The notes under the pieces: generated by a model
Seen by the model: only the letters and a program-made list of their open reading frames with translations
What the model was told of the DNA's origin: nothing
The model's database searches: none
Part shown: piece after piece, positions 1 through 11,935 of the stretch
Layout of the letters: each line of letters starts with the position of its first letter
Position numbering within the stretch: position 1 is the first letter of the stretch
Source of the DNA: Spinacia oleracea
Taxonomy: Eukaryota; Streptophyta; Magnoliopsida; Caryophyllales; Amaranthaceae
Direction: 5' to 3'
DNA length: 64,000 nucleotides
Assembly (NCBI RefSeq): GCF_020520425.1
Contig: NC_079492.1
Span: 139,628,361-139,692,360 of the forward strand
Position numbers and translations under genes: made by a program

Positions 1-664
1 AAATTGGAAAAGGGGGTTTCGAATATGTAACCTATCATAGAACATTTAATCTTTGTAAAACTTCGTTGGTTTTAGTTTTCTTTCTTTACAAATCTAATAA
101 ATTTTTTTAATAATTGTATGACTATACTATGTAACAATTCACCTCCATCTTGTATCAAAGTACACTTAAATATATTAATTATATCTACAAATTAATTTTA
201 CACATTAATATGATCAGTTTTGCTCACTTGAAGAATATGTCATCCATGGCTAATCGAAGTATATGTATAAACAATGATTTTATTCTAGACATAGGTTTAT
301 TCCTAAAACCCTAATACTAGCTTAGTCTCTCTATTATTTTTTATCTAATCCTCTCTTATTATAAAGCTTTTTTTATCCTAGCCATACATAAGTTTTATAT
401 AGTTTTAATAAAAGTTTAATAATAAAATTGAACATTTTGAGGACCACAATTAAATTAATAGAATTTAATTAATAATTAATGAGGAGTCCATGAGAGTATG
501 ACTGTATCTGACTCGTCATAAGTGTCCTTATGCTGTGAGTAATGCAGGTGTGCAAGATCTTTGTCCTCAAAGTGTCCTTCTTTTGGGTGTTCGAGTCTCA
601 GCTTCTATTTCCTTTTATAGTACAATCACTTTTATGTTTAATCTTAAAATACACCTTTTTTTTC
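1..664. other. AT-rich intergenic, no gene seen
   Basis: This stretch is AT-rich with many stops in all frames. The only open frame near its end runs into the neighbouring MITE and has no recognisable content. I see no RNA gene, repeat unit or domain. Confidence 0.6.
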
Positions 665-666
665 TA

Positions 667-992
667 CTCCCTCCGTCCCGGAATACTCGACCCGGTTTGA
701 CCGGCACAGAGTTTAAGGGACTTGAATTGACTTATTTAATTTAATAGGTAGTAGTTGATAGTGGGGTATTATTTTAATGTAGTTAGTGGGAATTGGGTAA
801 AGAGTGGGGTTGGGAAGAGTAGGGGTTGAATTTTTAATTATTTTTTGTATGGAGTAGGGGGTAGGTGGGTTAATAGGGGTGGAGTGAGAAATAATATAAT
901 ATTGTTAGAATATTTCCATTTTTAGAAACAGGTCAAGTATTAAGGGACGGCCCGATAAGGAAAACAGGTCAAGTATTCCGGGACGGAGGGAG
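667..992. mobile_element. Stowaway-type MITE, copy 1
   Basis: A 326-bp element begins CTCCCTCCGTCCCGGAATAC and ends with the inverted copy of that terminus (CCGGGACGGAGGGAG). It is flanked by TA on both sides (665-666 and 993-994), as expected for Tc1/mariner-derived Stowaway MITEs. The interior is AT-rich and has no coding capacity. A second copy at 49065-49392 is closely similar along its whole length, so this family was recently active. Confidence 0.9.
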
Positions 993-2085
993 TACTAAGA
1001 TCAGAATAATACAGACTACCCACATTAATATACTTCGTATTAAACAAAAAGGGTGTAAAGAAAGAAATTCATGATAAACTTCTCAGTCTTTTTAAAGCGT
1101 ATTCTTCTCGGTAAATCTTACGGAATAACAAGTATTTTATCACTAATGTAATCAAATGGAGGCGAGGAAATTCAAATTTGAGACATATAGTACACATATA
1201 CTCAGTTTTAACTATTAGGTTAATACCTCAATGATAATCTGCAGTACTAAATGATAGTAATGTTATTGAGTTTAGAACTTTAGATGGTACTTTGCATGAA
1301 AAGTACATCTACTGAAAAGTTTGCACTAACCCATGAGGTCGTAAGGGCATGACAACATGTATACCAAGGTTAGGCTAAAAGGCTTTGTTCTCTTTCACCT
1401 AAGTTAATCCGATTCTTTTAGTTTTTTGTAAGGTCTGGCCTGATCTTACCTAATAATTAATAAGAAAAAGGTGAAAATAACATAATCATTTTTAAATTTG
1501 TTAAGGTACGTATAAATTAGTACTACGTATATGACAATTTTATCGCACAAAAAATAATCCGTAATATTTACAAAATTATTAACAATATCCATACACATTA
1601 GAAGTAAGCATAGAATATATGTAGTACTTCGTGCATATTATGAATGGCTACGGATTAATTTATATTGCCCTTGTGGCTCATTCGCACCAAAAAAATAATG
1701 AATGGCTACGGATCGCGCCTATTTATCATACTTCTTTCTTCAACCATAAATCTATACTAAAAATAAAAAGTTCGTTCAAAATTGTAAATACAAATCTCAT
1801 AATACAAGAAAATATACAATGGAAAAAGTTAGTGTACATAGTCACTTAATTGTGCAAATCTTACTAATGCAATCACCAAATTTGTAGCCATTGCAAAAAT
1901 TTCTTATAACATAACTCCGATACGTTTAAATAGGGAGTAGTACAAAAATGTGTATATTGGAGAGCGTAGAATTATTATTAATTTTTGAAGGGACATTATA
2001 ATTAATTTTAATAATTAAGAATATCGTCGAAAACTGATTTAAAATACATTATCACATCATTAGCGTGCTAACGAGCTAATACACG
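993..2085. other. Intergenic, with one decayed SINE-like patch
   Basis: No gene is visible. Around 1150-1235 the minus strand resembles the tRNA-like head of the SINE family seen more clearly at 31885-31980 (A-box-like then B-box-like spacing), but it is heavily decayed. The open frame at 1631-1849 has no family resemblance and low-complexity AT-driven composition. Confidence 0.4.
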
Positions 2086-2201
2086 CAGGGGCGGATCTTT
2101 GTTGCCCCCCTAAAATTTGTGTATAATTGTATAATTACATAGTATATTGCTTAATTTTTTCTACCGGCCCCCCTCGTAAAATCGTTCAAGGTCCGCCACT
2201 G
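2086..2201. mobile_element. Short hAT-like MITE with perfect 8-bp duplication
   Basis: The 116-bp element starts CAGGGGCGGATC and ends GGTCCGCCACTG, which are imperfect inverted ends. It is flanked by the perfect 8-bp direct repeat AATACACG (2078-2085 and 2202-2209). An 8-bp target duplication with CAG...CTG ends is the hAT superfamily signature. It is non-coding. Related ends occur at 4367, 28633 and 60135. Confidence 0.85.
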
Positions 2202-2209
2202 AATACACG

Positions 2210-3160
2210 CAACATAAACTACGGATTTTCCAGCCTTTAATTTGTAAAAATGACGAATAAAATACAGATTACTTGCTAATTTAAACACTATCCTAATTAC
2301 AAAATCGCTACATAAAATTAAAATGGAGTACAGATCTAGAGTGCCATCAAAATACTCGTCATCTCCAAGGTTTTAATTTTATGCTTTTCCTGCACAATAA
2401 AAAGAAATTGTAATTAATTATTTTCTGAAATCTCATAAATATAAAACCCTACGAAGAAGGTAATTAGATTAGAATAATCAAAACACGACCAAAATTAAAC
2501 TATCATCGAACATATTTATCTTACTTACTATCATTTTAATCGCCAGTATAATCCGTATCTCATCAAACATCCCCTGCAAACGTTGTAACGCCAAGTGAAC
2601 GAAACAAATTAAATTCAAAATCATCAAATTAACACACACATTTTTACTTTTATTTTTATTATTATTATTTTTTATTTTTTGTGCACAAATTAACACAAAA
2701 AATAATCAAATCATCAAATTAACACACAAGGGCACTATTTACACATTTTTATTGTAACCACTCAAGTTTATTTTGCAAAATTATGAACATATGCAAAATG
2801 CCAAAAACCCATCTATCCCTTTCACAAAGACGGGAAATAATAATCACATACTAAACACAATCTAACACTAATTATCTTTCAATCTTTGTTTTATTCAACC
2901 TTTCAATTTGAAAATGATTGACATGATGTTTGATTTAATCAAATCATCATAAGATTTAAAACAAAGTTAAGACATTATAATTGATATTAAGCTTTATGAA
3001 AAAGTTTTAGTGGGCATAAATAATGGACTAATAAGGTAATTACACGAGTATTTGCGACTCATTAAAACCCTAGTAGGGCACACACAGACATCGCAAGAAT
3101 TAGATTAAAAATCAACATATAAAAAATAAAAAAATAAAAAAAAAAAAAAAAAAAAAAGGG
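2210..3160. other. AT-rich region 3' of the MIR319 hairpin
   Basis: No protein gene is visible. The open frame at 2478-2696 (minus) is Asn/Lys-rich low-complexity translation. Because MIR319 is transcribed on the minus strand, the right part of this stretch is probably the tail of the primary microRNA transcript. A long A-run followed by nine or more Gs (about 3137-3166) abuts the hairpin base. Confidence 0.45.
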
Positions 3161-3164
3161 GGGG

Positions 3165-3385
3165 GGAAAGGGAGCTCCCTTCAGTCCAAGATACAAGAAG
3201 CTTAAGATCCAGCTTGACTCTCGCTTCATTCACTCATTTACTGTGCGTGGCGTCTGTTGCGACCGTGATGGTTAGGTTGATCCTCCGATATATGCGCGCA
3301 AACGCAAAGTAGTTGAGATGAATGAGTCGACAGCAGGATAAATCTCAACCCTTCCTGTGAGTGGACTGAAGAAAGCTCTCTTCAC
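3165..3385 (-). ncRNA. MIR319: MIR319 microRNA precursor
   Basis: Read on the minus strand, this is a foldback. Its 3' arm contains the exact canonical miR319 sequence (complement of 3169-3189, starting UUGGACUGAAGGGAGCUCCC). Its 5' arm contains the matching star strand (complement of 3359-3379, starting AGAGCUUUCUUCAGUCC). The two pair over about 20 nt with mostly G:U wobbles as departures. Segments next to the loop (GACTCATTCATC and GAGTGAATGAA) form the long second stem typical of the miR319/159 family, which in other plants is diced from the loop towards the base. In known plants miR319 guides cleavage of TCP transcription-factor mRNAs and so controls leaf growth. The precursor length and arm order match Arabidopsis MIR319. 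Processing and expression here are inferred. Confidence 0.95.
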
Positions 3386-3700
3386 TTACTTACTTACTCA
3401 TTTCCTACATAAATTAACAAATAAATACTTGGGAGTTTTTTAATTGTTCATTTTTTTTATTTTGAGGGGAGTTCATAATTTCATATGCATAAATTGAAAG
3501 CAAGATGATAGAAATTAGACAGACTAAATTAGAGATAATCACTAATTAACACGACCAGAAGAATAATGAGATCAAAATAGAAAGTTTTTTTTTTTTTTTT
3601 TTGGGTGAGAAAAGAGTTGAGAAGTTGAAGAATGTTTTAGAGTTTTAGGTAAGAGAAATGGCGCAAGTGTGAAGGATGATGGTTTAACATAGGAAGGAGA
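3386..3700 (-). other. 5' part of the MIR319 primary transcript (inferred)
   Basis: This is the sequence between the hairpin and the TATA box, read on the minus strand. It contains a long T/A homopolymer (about 3584-3602 on the plus strand) and no open frame. It should correspond to the 5' leader of the primary microRNA if transcription starts about 30 bp below the TATA box at 3709-3717. This is an inference from position only. Confidence 0.5.
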
Positions 3701-3708
3701 GAAGCTGC

Positions 3709-3717
3709 ATTTATATA
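3709..3717 (-). promoter_or_regulatory. TATA box of MIR319
   Basis: The minus strand reads CTATATAAATGCAG here, a consensus plant TATA box. It lies about 320 bp upstream of the miR319 hairpin on the same strand, the usual distance for a plant primary microRNA with a short leader. No other TATA box of equal quality lies between it and the hairpin. Confidence 0.65.
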
Positions 3718-4366
3718 GGCCAGTATAGAGGTGGAATCAGACCTCATCAGCCGATACCATTTTTAAAGGGTAAAATCGTAATTTGGCATAGTACATTTTC
3801 TGATTTTTCATCAACAATTTAACTCCCTTTTTTGGATTTTGTTATGCATTAACTATATTCCTCAAATAAATTAAAAAATGACGATATTGATAGAATTTAA
3901 GTTCAATGTCTTGTTCGATCTCTTCACTTTATTTCAAAACTTATTACTTACTCTTAAGAAAAATAGATCATGTTAGTTCTGATTAAAAAAAGTTCAAATT
4001 AAATTACAATTTTTTTTTTTCCTGTTAGCTTATTACTCCATATGTACCAAATGATTTTTATTTCTTATTGATAAAAATTAAGAAATTAGATATTTGGATC
4101 TAACAAAATTACTTAATTACACATACTAATTTTTTTTTCTTTTTATGTTATTGTACAAATACAGGTTAATGTTCACAAATTGTGAGATTAGTTCATAACA
4201 AACAAATTGTATATGACCTGAATTCAGGTCGGAACAACTTTCTCCAGATGAGAGAACACATCGTGAGTTGTTTCTTTATAAATTTTCCTACTTTTGCTTT
4301 ATAAATCCCTCTTTTATCCTCACTACTACCCCTCAAACCAAACCAAAAAAACTCATCATCCCTTTT
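3718..4366. other. Upstream region of MIR319
   Basis: AT-rich sequence with no open frame of interest. It probably contains the MIR319 promoter, but I cannot name specific transcription factor sites with confidence. Confidence 0.4.
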
Positions 4367-5092
4367 CAGTGGCGGATATAGAAATTAGGACGGGAGGTAC
4401 GAAACTAGACTTGATTTAAAAAATAAAAAAATAAAAAAAACCCTCTACAACACGGAGTATCCGTATCATTTTTTGGCCAAGCAAAACGTACCTGAGTTAT
4501 CAATCTTATAGTGTGTACTCATTTCCTAGCAATGATGTACATAATTAAGTTAAATAATAACAATAATAGTTGTAATAATCTAATTAACGCTTACGCTAAC
4601 TTTTTATAAAATTGTAAACTATTTTTTTTAAAAGTTATGAGTATATATGTCTATATAAACACATGATAATTTAACTCAGTGTAACTACTCAAAATTATTT
4701 AATAAATTGTAATAAGTAATAGATTTGTAGTAGGAAATTTTGAAAAAATTGTAAATGTATTGTAATAGATTTGTAGTAGGAAATTTTGAAAAAATTGTAA
4801 ATGTATTGTAATGTGCAGAGGGTGGAATGAATAACAAAATTTAAGAGACCATGTGTTCAAACAACTGGTTTCTTAGTTTATAAATGGATCTTTAAAGCTA
4901 TAATTCCAGTATTTAAGAGATCAGATGTTTTAAAGAAGTGTTCAATAATTTTAGTGGAGAATTACGCTGGATATATTTATTATCTAAGAGATCGGTTCTT
5001 TAATGTAACTGGTATCTTAACTTCATAGTTTTTTTTTTAAATTAAGATTGGGGATACATTGTACCCCAATGTACCCCCTAGATCCGCCCCAG
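4367..5092. mobile_element. hAT-like non-autonomous element
   Basis: The left end reads CAGTGGCGGATATAG and the right end is its imperfect inverse (CTAGATCCGCCCCAG). The flanking 8-mers are TCCCTTTT and CCCCTTCT, matching at six of eight positions, consistent with a worn hAT duplication. Inside is a short tandem repeat (TTGTAGTAGGAAATTTTG twice, about 4723-4791) and no coding capacity. Confidence 0.55.
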
Positions 5093-6376
5093 CCCCTTCT
5101 CCACATACCTAAACAGTTATCGCTTACTTACCCTAAAAGTTCTTTGAAAAATGACTCACTTTGCATTAACTCCTGTATTTCCTTGTTTGAAAGGGGTATT
5201 CACAATCTTTTAACAAAGACAGTACGCGAGTGTCAAATACGGAGTATATAATTTATGACAAGTATATAGTTCTCCTATTCCGGTTATTTAAAATTTCTTA
5301 TCCGTGTAGGGAACTAAAGGAAGGATCATCTAAGGTGACCATTTCGTGGGAGACTTTGATTTTTTTAATATAAGTTACCAAAACTAAAATATATACGAAG
5401 TATACAAATTATTGTTGTGGCAAGTGCAGTGGTTGATTGGTTGATTTTCATGTAAAAAACAAGATGTTAAATTTTCAAAACTTTACCCCTCCATTTGTTT
5501 GAGTTAAGATTCGCCACTGTATCATTTTAGAAACCTTAACAAAGGTTAGACCTTTTATGTTAACAATTTAATTGTGTAACTTTTTTATTTATTTATTTTT
5601 ACATAAGCTTAATATACATAATTTAGTGTAACATTCTTATTTGTGTATACTTTCAACTTTTAACCGTGGTTTCTATTTTCAAGTATGCTTTTTGTTACCC
5701 AAGGATCCAAATTTACCGGTAAGGTTATAGACTTATAGGGTAAGTAATCAAATCCTAGAGATTCCGGTTTTACTTGCTCATCACTATATGTTTGGTCCTT
5801 TGGATTTATAGTACACCCTACATTTGATAAGTTAGCCTTTATAGCTAAATGGCCTATATGATAATTCACTATGCCTTTTATAAAAGAATGAATTTTGTAG
5901 GTCCTCCCCATTCATTTTACTCGCAATGTTGGTTATTTTCATGCATGTCAATACACAACTTTGATCATTAATATCTCTAATTATCTTTAAACAAAAATTA
6001 CAAAAAAGTAATATTTTTATACATTGAGACGAAATCTAACAAAATTTCACATGACTATATATGTTTTATCTTACATATAAATCAACAACAATAATCAAAG
6101 TATAATATGTGAATAATGTAAAAAGTTTAAATGTTGCGCGTATTAAAAAACGGAGGAAGTATTATCTAGACCACTAGATCATGGGTGCCTCTATCTTATC
6201 TGACGTCTGTAGATACACATACTTAGTGACAGGTGCATTCAAGTGTTCTTTTGCTAAGTACTCCGTATTTGATTACTTTTTGCTCATTTCAAGTGATCGA
6301 ACATGTTTAGACGAGCTAAAAAAAAATAGGATAAATTTTGTAAGATAAACTTGCATGGAATTGAATACGAGATATT
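5093..6376. other. Intergenic, transposon debris
   Basis: No gene is supported. A lone hAT-like right end (GATTCGCCACTG) lies at 5508-5519 without an identifiable left partner. The 83-codon open frame at 5660-5911 (minus) has a more balanced residue composition than most chance frames here, but I recognise no family and it has no supporting splice or promoter signals. The end around 6140-6165 (AAAACGGAGGAAGTA) looks like one half of a Stowaway-type MITE. Confidence 0.4.
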
Positions 6377-6377
6377 A

Positions 6378-6634
6378 CCTCCGTTTCAGAAAGTTTTTTA
6401 CGTTTTGGAAAATGTGTCCAAAGTATAAAAACTTTGACGGTAAATTTTCACCATTATATACATCAAAACGTTACATGTAAGAATGTAAGATCTTGTTAAA
6501 TTGGTCTCGATATCTATTTTCAGAATATCAAAATTTTATACTTTTTTCACATATGAAATTGAATATATTTGTAGTTTAATATTGCATTGGAGTCCGTGCA
6601 AATAGTAACTTTAAAGATCTTTTTGAAACGGAGG
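6378..6634. mobile_element. Stowaway-type MITE
   Basis: A 257-bp element with inverted ends CCTCCGTTTCAGAAAG and CTTTTTGAAACGGAGG, flanked by TA at 6376-6377 and 6635-6636. It is non-coding. The ends belong to a different Stowaway subfamily from the element at 667. Confidence 0.85.
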
Positions 6635-7260
6635 TAGTACTTTCTTACTCAACAATAGAGTTCTTGATTTAATCAATATTCATAGGCTTTAAACATGTAT
6701 TAAAGGAGCTTAACAAGGTGTTTGATCAATCTACTTTCACGTAATACTTAATCTAATTACTTCACCATTTACGAAGTATACGGAGTATATTTCTACCCCG
6801 GCCATATTCCAAAAGCACAAAAACCAAATTAAAATCGATCAGAACTTGTAGCTTTTGCCCTGGTCAAGTAATCAATCATTAATTTGTACCACGAGTTGCA
6901 GTATGAAATCTAATCACTACCCCTATTGGCTATTGCTCTTTCTTACAGTTTTACATTTTCGTTTAGTCGACATCTTACCAATTATTGGTGTCCCTTATTT
7001 GGAAAGAAAACATAGGTGAAATTTGGAAGAGAAATTAGGCTTCATTAATTATTCACTTATACGTAGTAGAGCTAATATTACGTATGTAATACTCCGTAAT
7101 AAGGCATTGTTCTTCTGAGTTTAATTTGGCTGAATTGAAATTAGTGACATTAAACTAAACTGAATGAATCTTAACTAAACCGAATTGAAGGGAACTGAAA
7201 TAAAGTCTAAAAGAACATGGTCTAAATATACGGTAGGTTTTGTTGAATAAAGAAGTTGGA
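6635..7260. other. Intergenic with a GAACTGAA-type repeat element
   Basis: About 7105-7220 contains irregular repeats around the word CTGAA/CTAAACT bounded by GTTCTTCTGA and TAAAAGAACA. This resembles the repeat-cored MITE in the ABCC10 intron at 39719-39941 but is more decayed. No gene is seen. Confidence 0.4.
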
Positions 7261-7267
7261 GGAGATT

Positions 7268-7350
7268 TTCCGGTTAGTTCAGTGGTAAGCTGGAGGAGAT
7301 TTTCGCTTGGGACCTGAGTTCGAATCCGCACAACCAGTTTGTGCTTGGTT
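7268..7350 (+). mobile_element. tRNA-derived SINE head
   Basis: The sequence has an RNA polymerase III A-box-like segment (GGTTAGTTCAGTGGTAAGC, near 7271) and a B box (GAGTTCGAATCC, near 7316) at tRNA-like spacing. The stretch between them contains a duplicated GGAGGAGATTTTC. There is no cloverleaf acceptor stem or discriminator-CCA logic, so it is not a tRNA gene. The 3' end and any poly-A tail are not clear. Confidence 0.6.
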
Positions 7351-7733
7351 TATTATTTTACTCTTTACAAGTCCAATTCCCACCTTTTGTCTTCGTCATT
7401 TAATTTTCTTTTTATTTTTTATCTTTTTAATTTAATTCTCTTTTATTTTTGAGTAATTAATTTTCTAATTCATAAGTATTTATGTATTTTTTTAAGTTAT
7501 ATCTGGTTTAGCTTTTAGTACTAATTCACGTAGAAATTACTTGTGTGATGGACTGTGAGTCTGTATATGTTACAAAGTTTTGAAAATCAAATATAATGAA
7601 CATGAAATTAAAGACTACTAATAATAAAAATTATTGATATTTCTCCAGCTACAAAATACATCTATATATTTTTTGATCAACTAATAAACCTATTTATGTT
7701 TATTGACTATCTAATACTCCGTCTATTTTACTA

Positions 7734-8077
7734 CTCCCTCTGTTCCTTTATGTTCTTCCCGTTTGGAAAATGGTGTGGAAATTAAGAAAATGGAATCTTG
7801 TAATGATTGAGTGTAAGAGTAATGATTGAATGTGAGAGAAAGTAATAAAGTAGTAAAGGAAAATAATAAAGAAATGAAGGAGGGAGAAGATATTTTTAAT
7901 AAAGTAATAAAAAATCATAAAAGTGGGGTTGGATGGGTGAATAGGGAAATGTGAATGAATTAAATAAGGGATTGTGGAGAATTTTATGGTAAAAAGGTAT
8001 GTCCAAAAAAGGAAATGGGAAGAACATATAGGAACGCCCGAAATAGAAACGGGAAGAACAAAAAGGAATGGAGGGAG
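7734..8077. mobile_element. Stowaway-type MITE
   Basis: A 344-bp element with inverted ends of about 30 bp (left CTCCCTCTGTTCCTTTATG, right ending GGAATGGAGGGAG), flanked by TA at 7732-7733 and 8078-8079. The long minus-strand open frame across it is Phe/Ser/His-rich and comes from the pyrimidine-biased strand, not from a gene. Confidence 0.85.
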
Positions 8078-8079
8078 TA

Positions 8080-9895
8080 ATAGATTGCAAGTGCTTATAA
8101 TAGGCCGGTGAATTCTAGAAGAAGTAAAATAAATTTTTGTTGATTCGGACTTGAATATGCAATCGGTTGGACGAAAATTTGGATGTGCATGTATTTTTTC
8201 AATGGCGAAACGATATATTTCAGTAACTGTGAGACATATCATTTTGGTAGGGGCCCTAATCCTTTATTTCGCCTAGGGCCTTCAAAAAGTCAGGAACGGG
8301 CCTGTACTAGACGGGGTTAGAAATATCGAATGCACTAGATTCATATTGTGAGACGGATTGAAAGTGTTAGATTGATAAATTGTGCAAATATCCTCCAGTT
8401 AAAACTTATTTTAGTAATCATATCTACTTTGTATAAGAGTTACTTCGTATAATGCAACAGTTTTAAGTGTGTTAGAAAACCTAGTGCGGCAAGGAATTGT
8501 GATCGGGGAGAAAGGAATAGGAAAAGTAGGATTAGCAATGCATATTAATTAAGTTTTGATGAATCCATGACAAGAATCTCCAAGTCATGATGCCTTAATA
8601 CTTTTCTACCAGGATAAAAGGCTGTTAATAAGCACATTGCTTCCCAAAGCAAAAAGAAAATGATAGAATTTAGCATATTAAAGACTGCAGTTAAGCTAAT
8701 AATAACGAAGATTAGATATGACGTAATTTTTTTTTCCGTCAGAATGAACCACAAGACATTGCAAATTTACAAGTTACTGAAGGAGAAAGGTGAATTGAAT
8801 ATTTGAACATGTGATCGTTATCTACCATAACACAAACAATCGCCCCTCTTTTTTTCCACTGGGTCAAAATCTCGTTGATAATAATAAAGATTAGTGATTG
8901 GTGAATATTCATTGGCATACCAAATAAATATGGGTCTAAAATGTACTTTAGGAGTGATTAGAATAAGTAAAGACGACAATAAGCATATGCCAAACCATTT
9001 AAATTGAGTATAATAAAGGGTAAAAACACCTGATAATGATTCTCTATGCGTTTTTAATGGTGATCTTAGATAATTATTTACGGATTACTCATAATTATAA
9101 TCAGAAAGTAAGAGACAATAAGGGGTGGGAGAATGTGTGAAAGAGCCAATTGGATCATCTCCATCTATATATTTAAGATGAAATAAATAAATTAGTTCTC
9201 TATAAATGGGACCAGGCCAACTTATTCCTATTGATTATTTTAGTTAAAGATTTTCATTTTATTTCTAATCATAAAAAGTATTTAAATTCTCATAAAAGAC
9301 CTTCTATGACACTCAGATACTTTGAAGTTAGAACAACATTTGTATCATTACGATACCACCCAATTGTTGTATTTTTGAGCATGGAATGACATTTAAAGTG
9401 TTTGATGGTCTGATATATATAAGATTTGTGGGCTCTTTTTACCAAAAATAGTAAAATCTCCTAAACTTATATAATCTTAATTATTGGACATAATTGCAAG
9501 ATATCGATTAATAAACTTGAATAATTAAACTTATTTAAACTTATTACTCCGTATACATTTTCCCTTTAAGGTGACGAGAATGCATCCAAACAAACATCAA
9601 ATTCACGAGTAAGATAAAAAAAGATGCCTGCTAAAATGTGGCATCCCTACAACAGTCTCTAGACCTCCCATCTCCATTACTATTTCATTTCAATTTGTCA
9701 AATCAAATTGTCTTCTTTTTTCCACCCAATTTCTCGTTATTAATTATGGTATTTTTTTTACTTTGAATAATCGAATATATGATGTCATGACACATGCATG
9801 TAATTTGCAATGGTGACTATTGGCTACTTGGATAGTAGGTTCAGTTTTTTCGGGAATAATTTTTTCCACAAAAAGTGATTTTGAGGATGTTAATA
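8080..9895. other. Intergenic, no gene supported
   Basis: AT-rich with no recognisable coding family. Around 8248-8306 there is a fragment (GGGGCCCTAATCC ... GGAACGGGCCTG) that looks like a transposon right end with no left partner. The minus-strand frame at 8545-8754 has a hydrophobic start but no recognisable domain. Confidence 0.45.
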
Positions 9896-10154
9896 CTTCA
9901 TCTTTCTTAAATATAATATTATGGTTGATTCTACACTTTTAAATACAAGTATATATTTTGACTCTTAATATCTCGAATTATGGTATAAATAAAACTTACT
10001 ATGACATTTAGAAAAAATATGTCAATAAGAATCTAATATATAAGATCTCATATGCTAATATTTTTATTAGGTATGAATCACAAAAGATGTCCAAAAGTCT
10101 AATGTGAATAGTGTAAAAAAATAACATGGTACGATAATTTTAAAACGGAAGAAG
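9896..10154. mobile_element. Worn Stowaway-type MITE
   Basis: The left end CTTCATCTTTCTTAAATATA and right end (inverse of CTTCTTCCGTTTTAAAATTA) are imperfect inverted repeats, flanked by TA at 9894-9895 and 10155-10156. It is non-coding and more diverged than the copies at 667 and 49065. Confidence 0.65.
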
Positions 10155-10232
10155 TATGAAACTAATAGAAGAATGAGTAGTACTCCGATGTTGTATGTGG
10201 ACTTATTAGATTTTGCGTAAATGAGAAGGATA

Positions 10233-10312
10233 ATAAAAATTACAAATGAGGACTAGGAAATTCGTACTTGAGACCTCATATACATCCCTAAGTCTTAGCC
10301 ACTTACAGTAAA
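10233..10312 (-). mobile_element. SINE fragment (minus strand)
   Basis: On the minus strand the order is an A-box-like AGTGGCTAAGACTTA followed by a B-box-like GGTCTCAAGTACGAATTTCC and then CCTCATTTGTAAT. The same arrangement occurs at 29141-29235 and 31888-31975, so these are copies of one tRNA-derived SINE family. Confidence 0.5.
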
Positions 10313-10438
10313 CAGTCTTAATAAATTCGTTATTATCTCTTCTCTACAAGACTACAACCGTGAAACAGTTATATTGTGCACCATCAATCTCAAGTTACTT
10401 GAATAATTTCCTTATAAAGCCGTTAGAGAACAGAACCA

Positions 10439-10905
10439 TCTATTACTATATACTAAAAGAGACACCAGGAATGACACATATATGTCACTTCCTGGTGCAA
10501 TTTTTTCCCGCCAAAAGTCTATTTCCTAAAATACATCTAATTTATTTATTTATTTAGATTTTAACAGTTTTTATAAATGATTTATGTATGGAAACAAAAT
10601 ATTGGCTTACTAATTAAATAAGACAATAATAAATACCACATAATAACTTGCTTAACATTATATTGAAATATTTCTGTCAAATCGGTATATCAATAATAGA
10701 AAATACATTTAGTCAATATTTTGATCAAATTAGCATATTATGCATATAAAATATGTAATACGTAAAGTTTCACATCAGATGATTAAATATGAATATGTTC
10801 AAGATTTATTAATTATGCATTATGTTTAAGAGAAGAAATATTTTGTAAAAAATATGGTCAAACAATAATTTTAAAATATCCGTGCATGCACGGGACATAA
10901 TCTAG
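10439..10905 (+). mobile_element. Non-autonomous Helitron A
   Basis: The element starts TCTATTACTATATACTAAAAG immediately after an A and ends CTAG immediately before a T, the Helitron insertion rule. Ten bases before the end is the perfect hairpin CCGTGCATGCACGG. It is 467 bp long and has no Rep/helicase coding sequence. The 5' terminus is shared with copies at 11970 (plus) and 50316 (minus). Confidence 0.93.
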
Positions 10906-11935
10906 TAAGTTGATAAAATCGAATTAACCGGCCTATACTTGATCGAATTAGAATACTCCTCCGTATTACGGAGTAGATAACAAAGTAACCTGAAAATAAT
11001 AATCCAAACTAAATATATTGAACCCGATCCAACAACCCGTTTAGAAGTCCGCGGAAACTGGGTTGAATAGATATGATGAACAAGTTGAAGAACAATGATA
11101 ACAAAAGTTGCCCTTGATAGACGGGGGCGACAGGCGAAAAGATGTGTGAGAGAAACACATCAGAGAATTTGTCAGCAAAAGGACAAGTACCGATGCGTGA
11201 TTTTTATTCACATTATACTAAATCATGTAAGATTTGGCCTACCGGTAAAAGTCCAGACTCATAAATTCAAGGTTATGAGATTAAGTTTTATCGTGGCCTA
11301 TTTGGAAGTGAGAATTTCCTTATCATCCTCCTCACTTTGAATGAGTTACGCATGTTTTCATATTCAGAAGTTTTAATATATTTCGACTAGCATGTGATGT
11401 GTGTTTGTAATTAAAAATACATACACAATAATACTTATTTGGTTAATTATTTTTTCCCCATGATATGTTTCATTTAGTTTTAATATCTGGTGATTTCCGT
11501 TTTAAATTGTTCCCTTTTTATTTTGTATTATAAATTGTATTATAAATTGTATGATAAATGCTTCTGTGTATAATTTATTTTTATAATCTTATTTTTATAA
11601 TCTAATTTTAGTAGAGGGTAAAATACATACACAATAATAGTAGAGCGTTTCTTTATGTAGTAGAGATTATTTTTCGCAATAACATACCACTATTTTCATG
11701 CAGTTATTCAAATTAATAACGTAAAAGTTAAATTGATATTCTAAAAGGGACAATTATTTAGAAATCATAAATTAATTGCGGAATAAAACGGTAATTACTT
11801 AAGTCATAGTGATAACAGTCGCAACTTATTTGTGACGCAACTACGGAGTACTTTATTTTTAATTACATAAAAGTAGGTTACGCTGTGTTCTATCATAATT
11901 TTTAATTTTAATTTACAAGATAAAAAGAAATACTA

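Noticed and set aside
535-744. 69-codon frame at the left edge
   Set aside because: It crosses from unique sequence into the Stowaway-type MITE at 667 and has no conserved content.
3137-3166. Long A-run followed by a G-run next to MIR319
   Set aside because: Considered as a retroposon tail, but there is no element before it and no target duplication. Possible sequencing artefact; mentioned only with MIR319.
7268-7350. Possible tRNA gene
   Set aside because: A and B boxes are present but no acceptor stem, anticodon arm or proper cloverleaf can be formed; it is a SINE head.
7748-8242. 164-codon minus-strand open frame
   Set aside because: It lies across a Stowaway-type MITE with clear inverted ends; the Phe/Ser/His/Pro-rich product reflects a pyrimidine-rich strand and resembles no family.
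8545-8754. 69-codon hydrophobic frame (minus)
   Set aside because: The hydrophobic run is typical of T-rich chance translation, and nothing around it suggests a gene.
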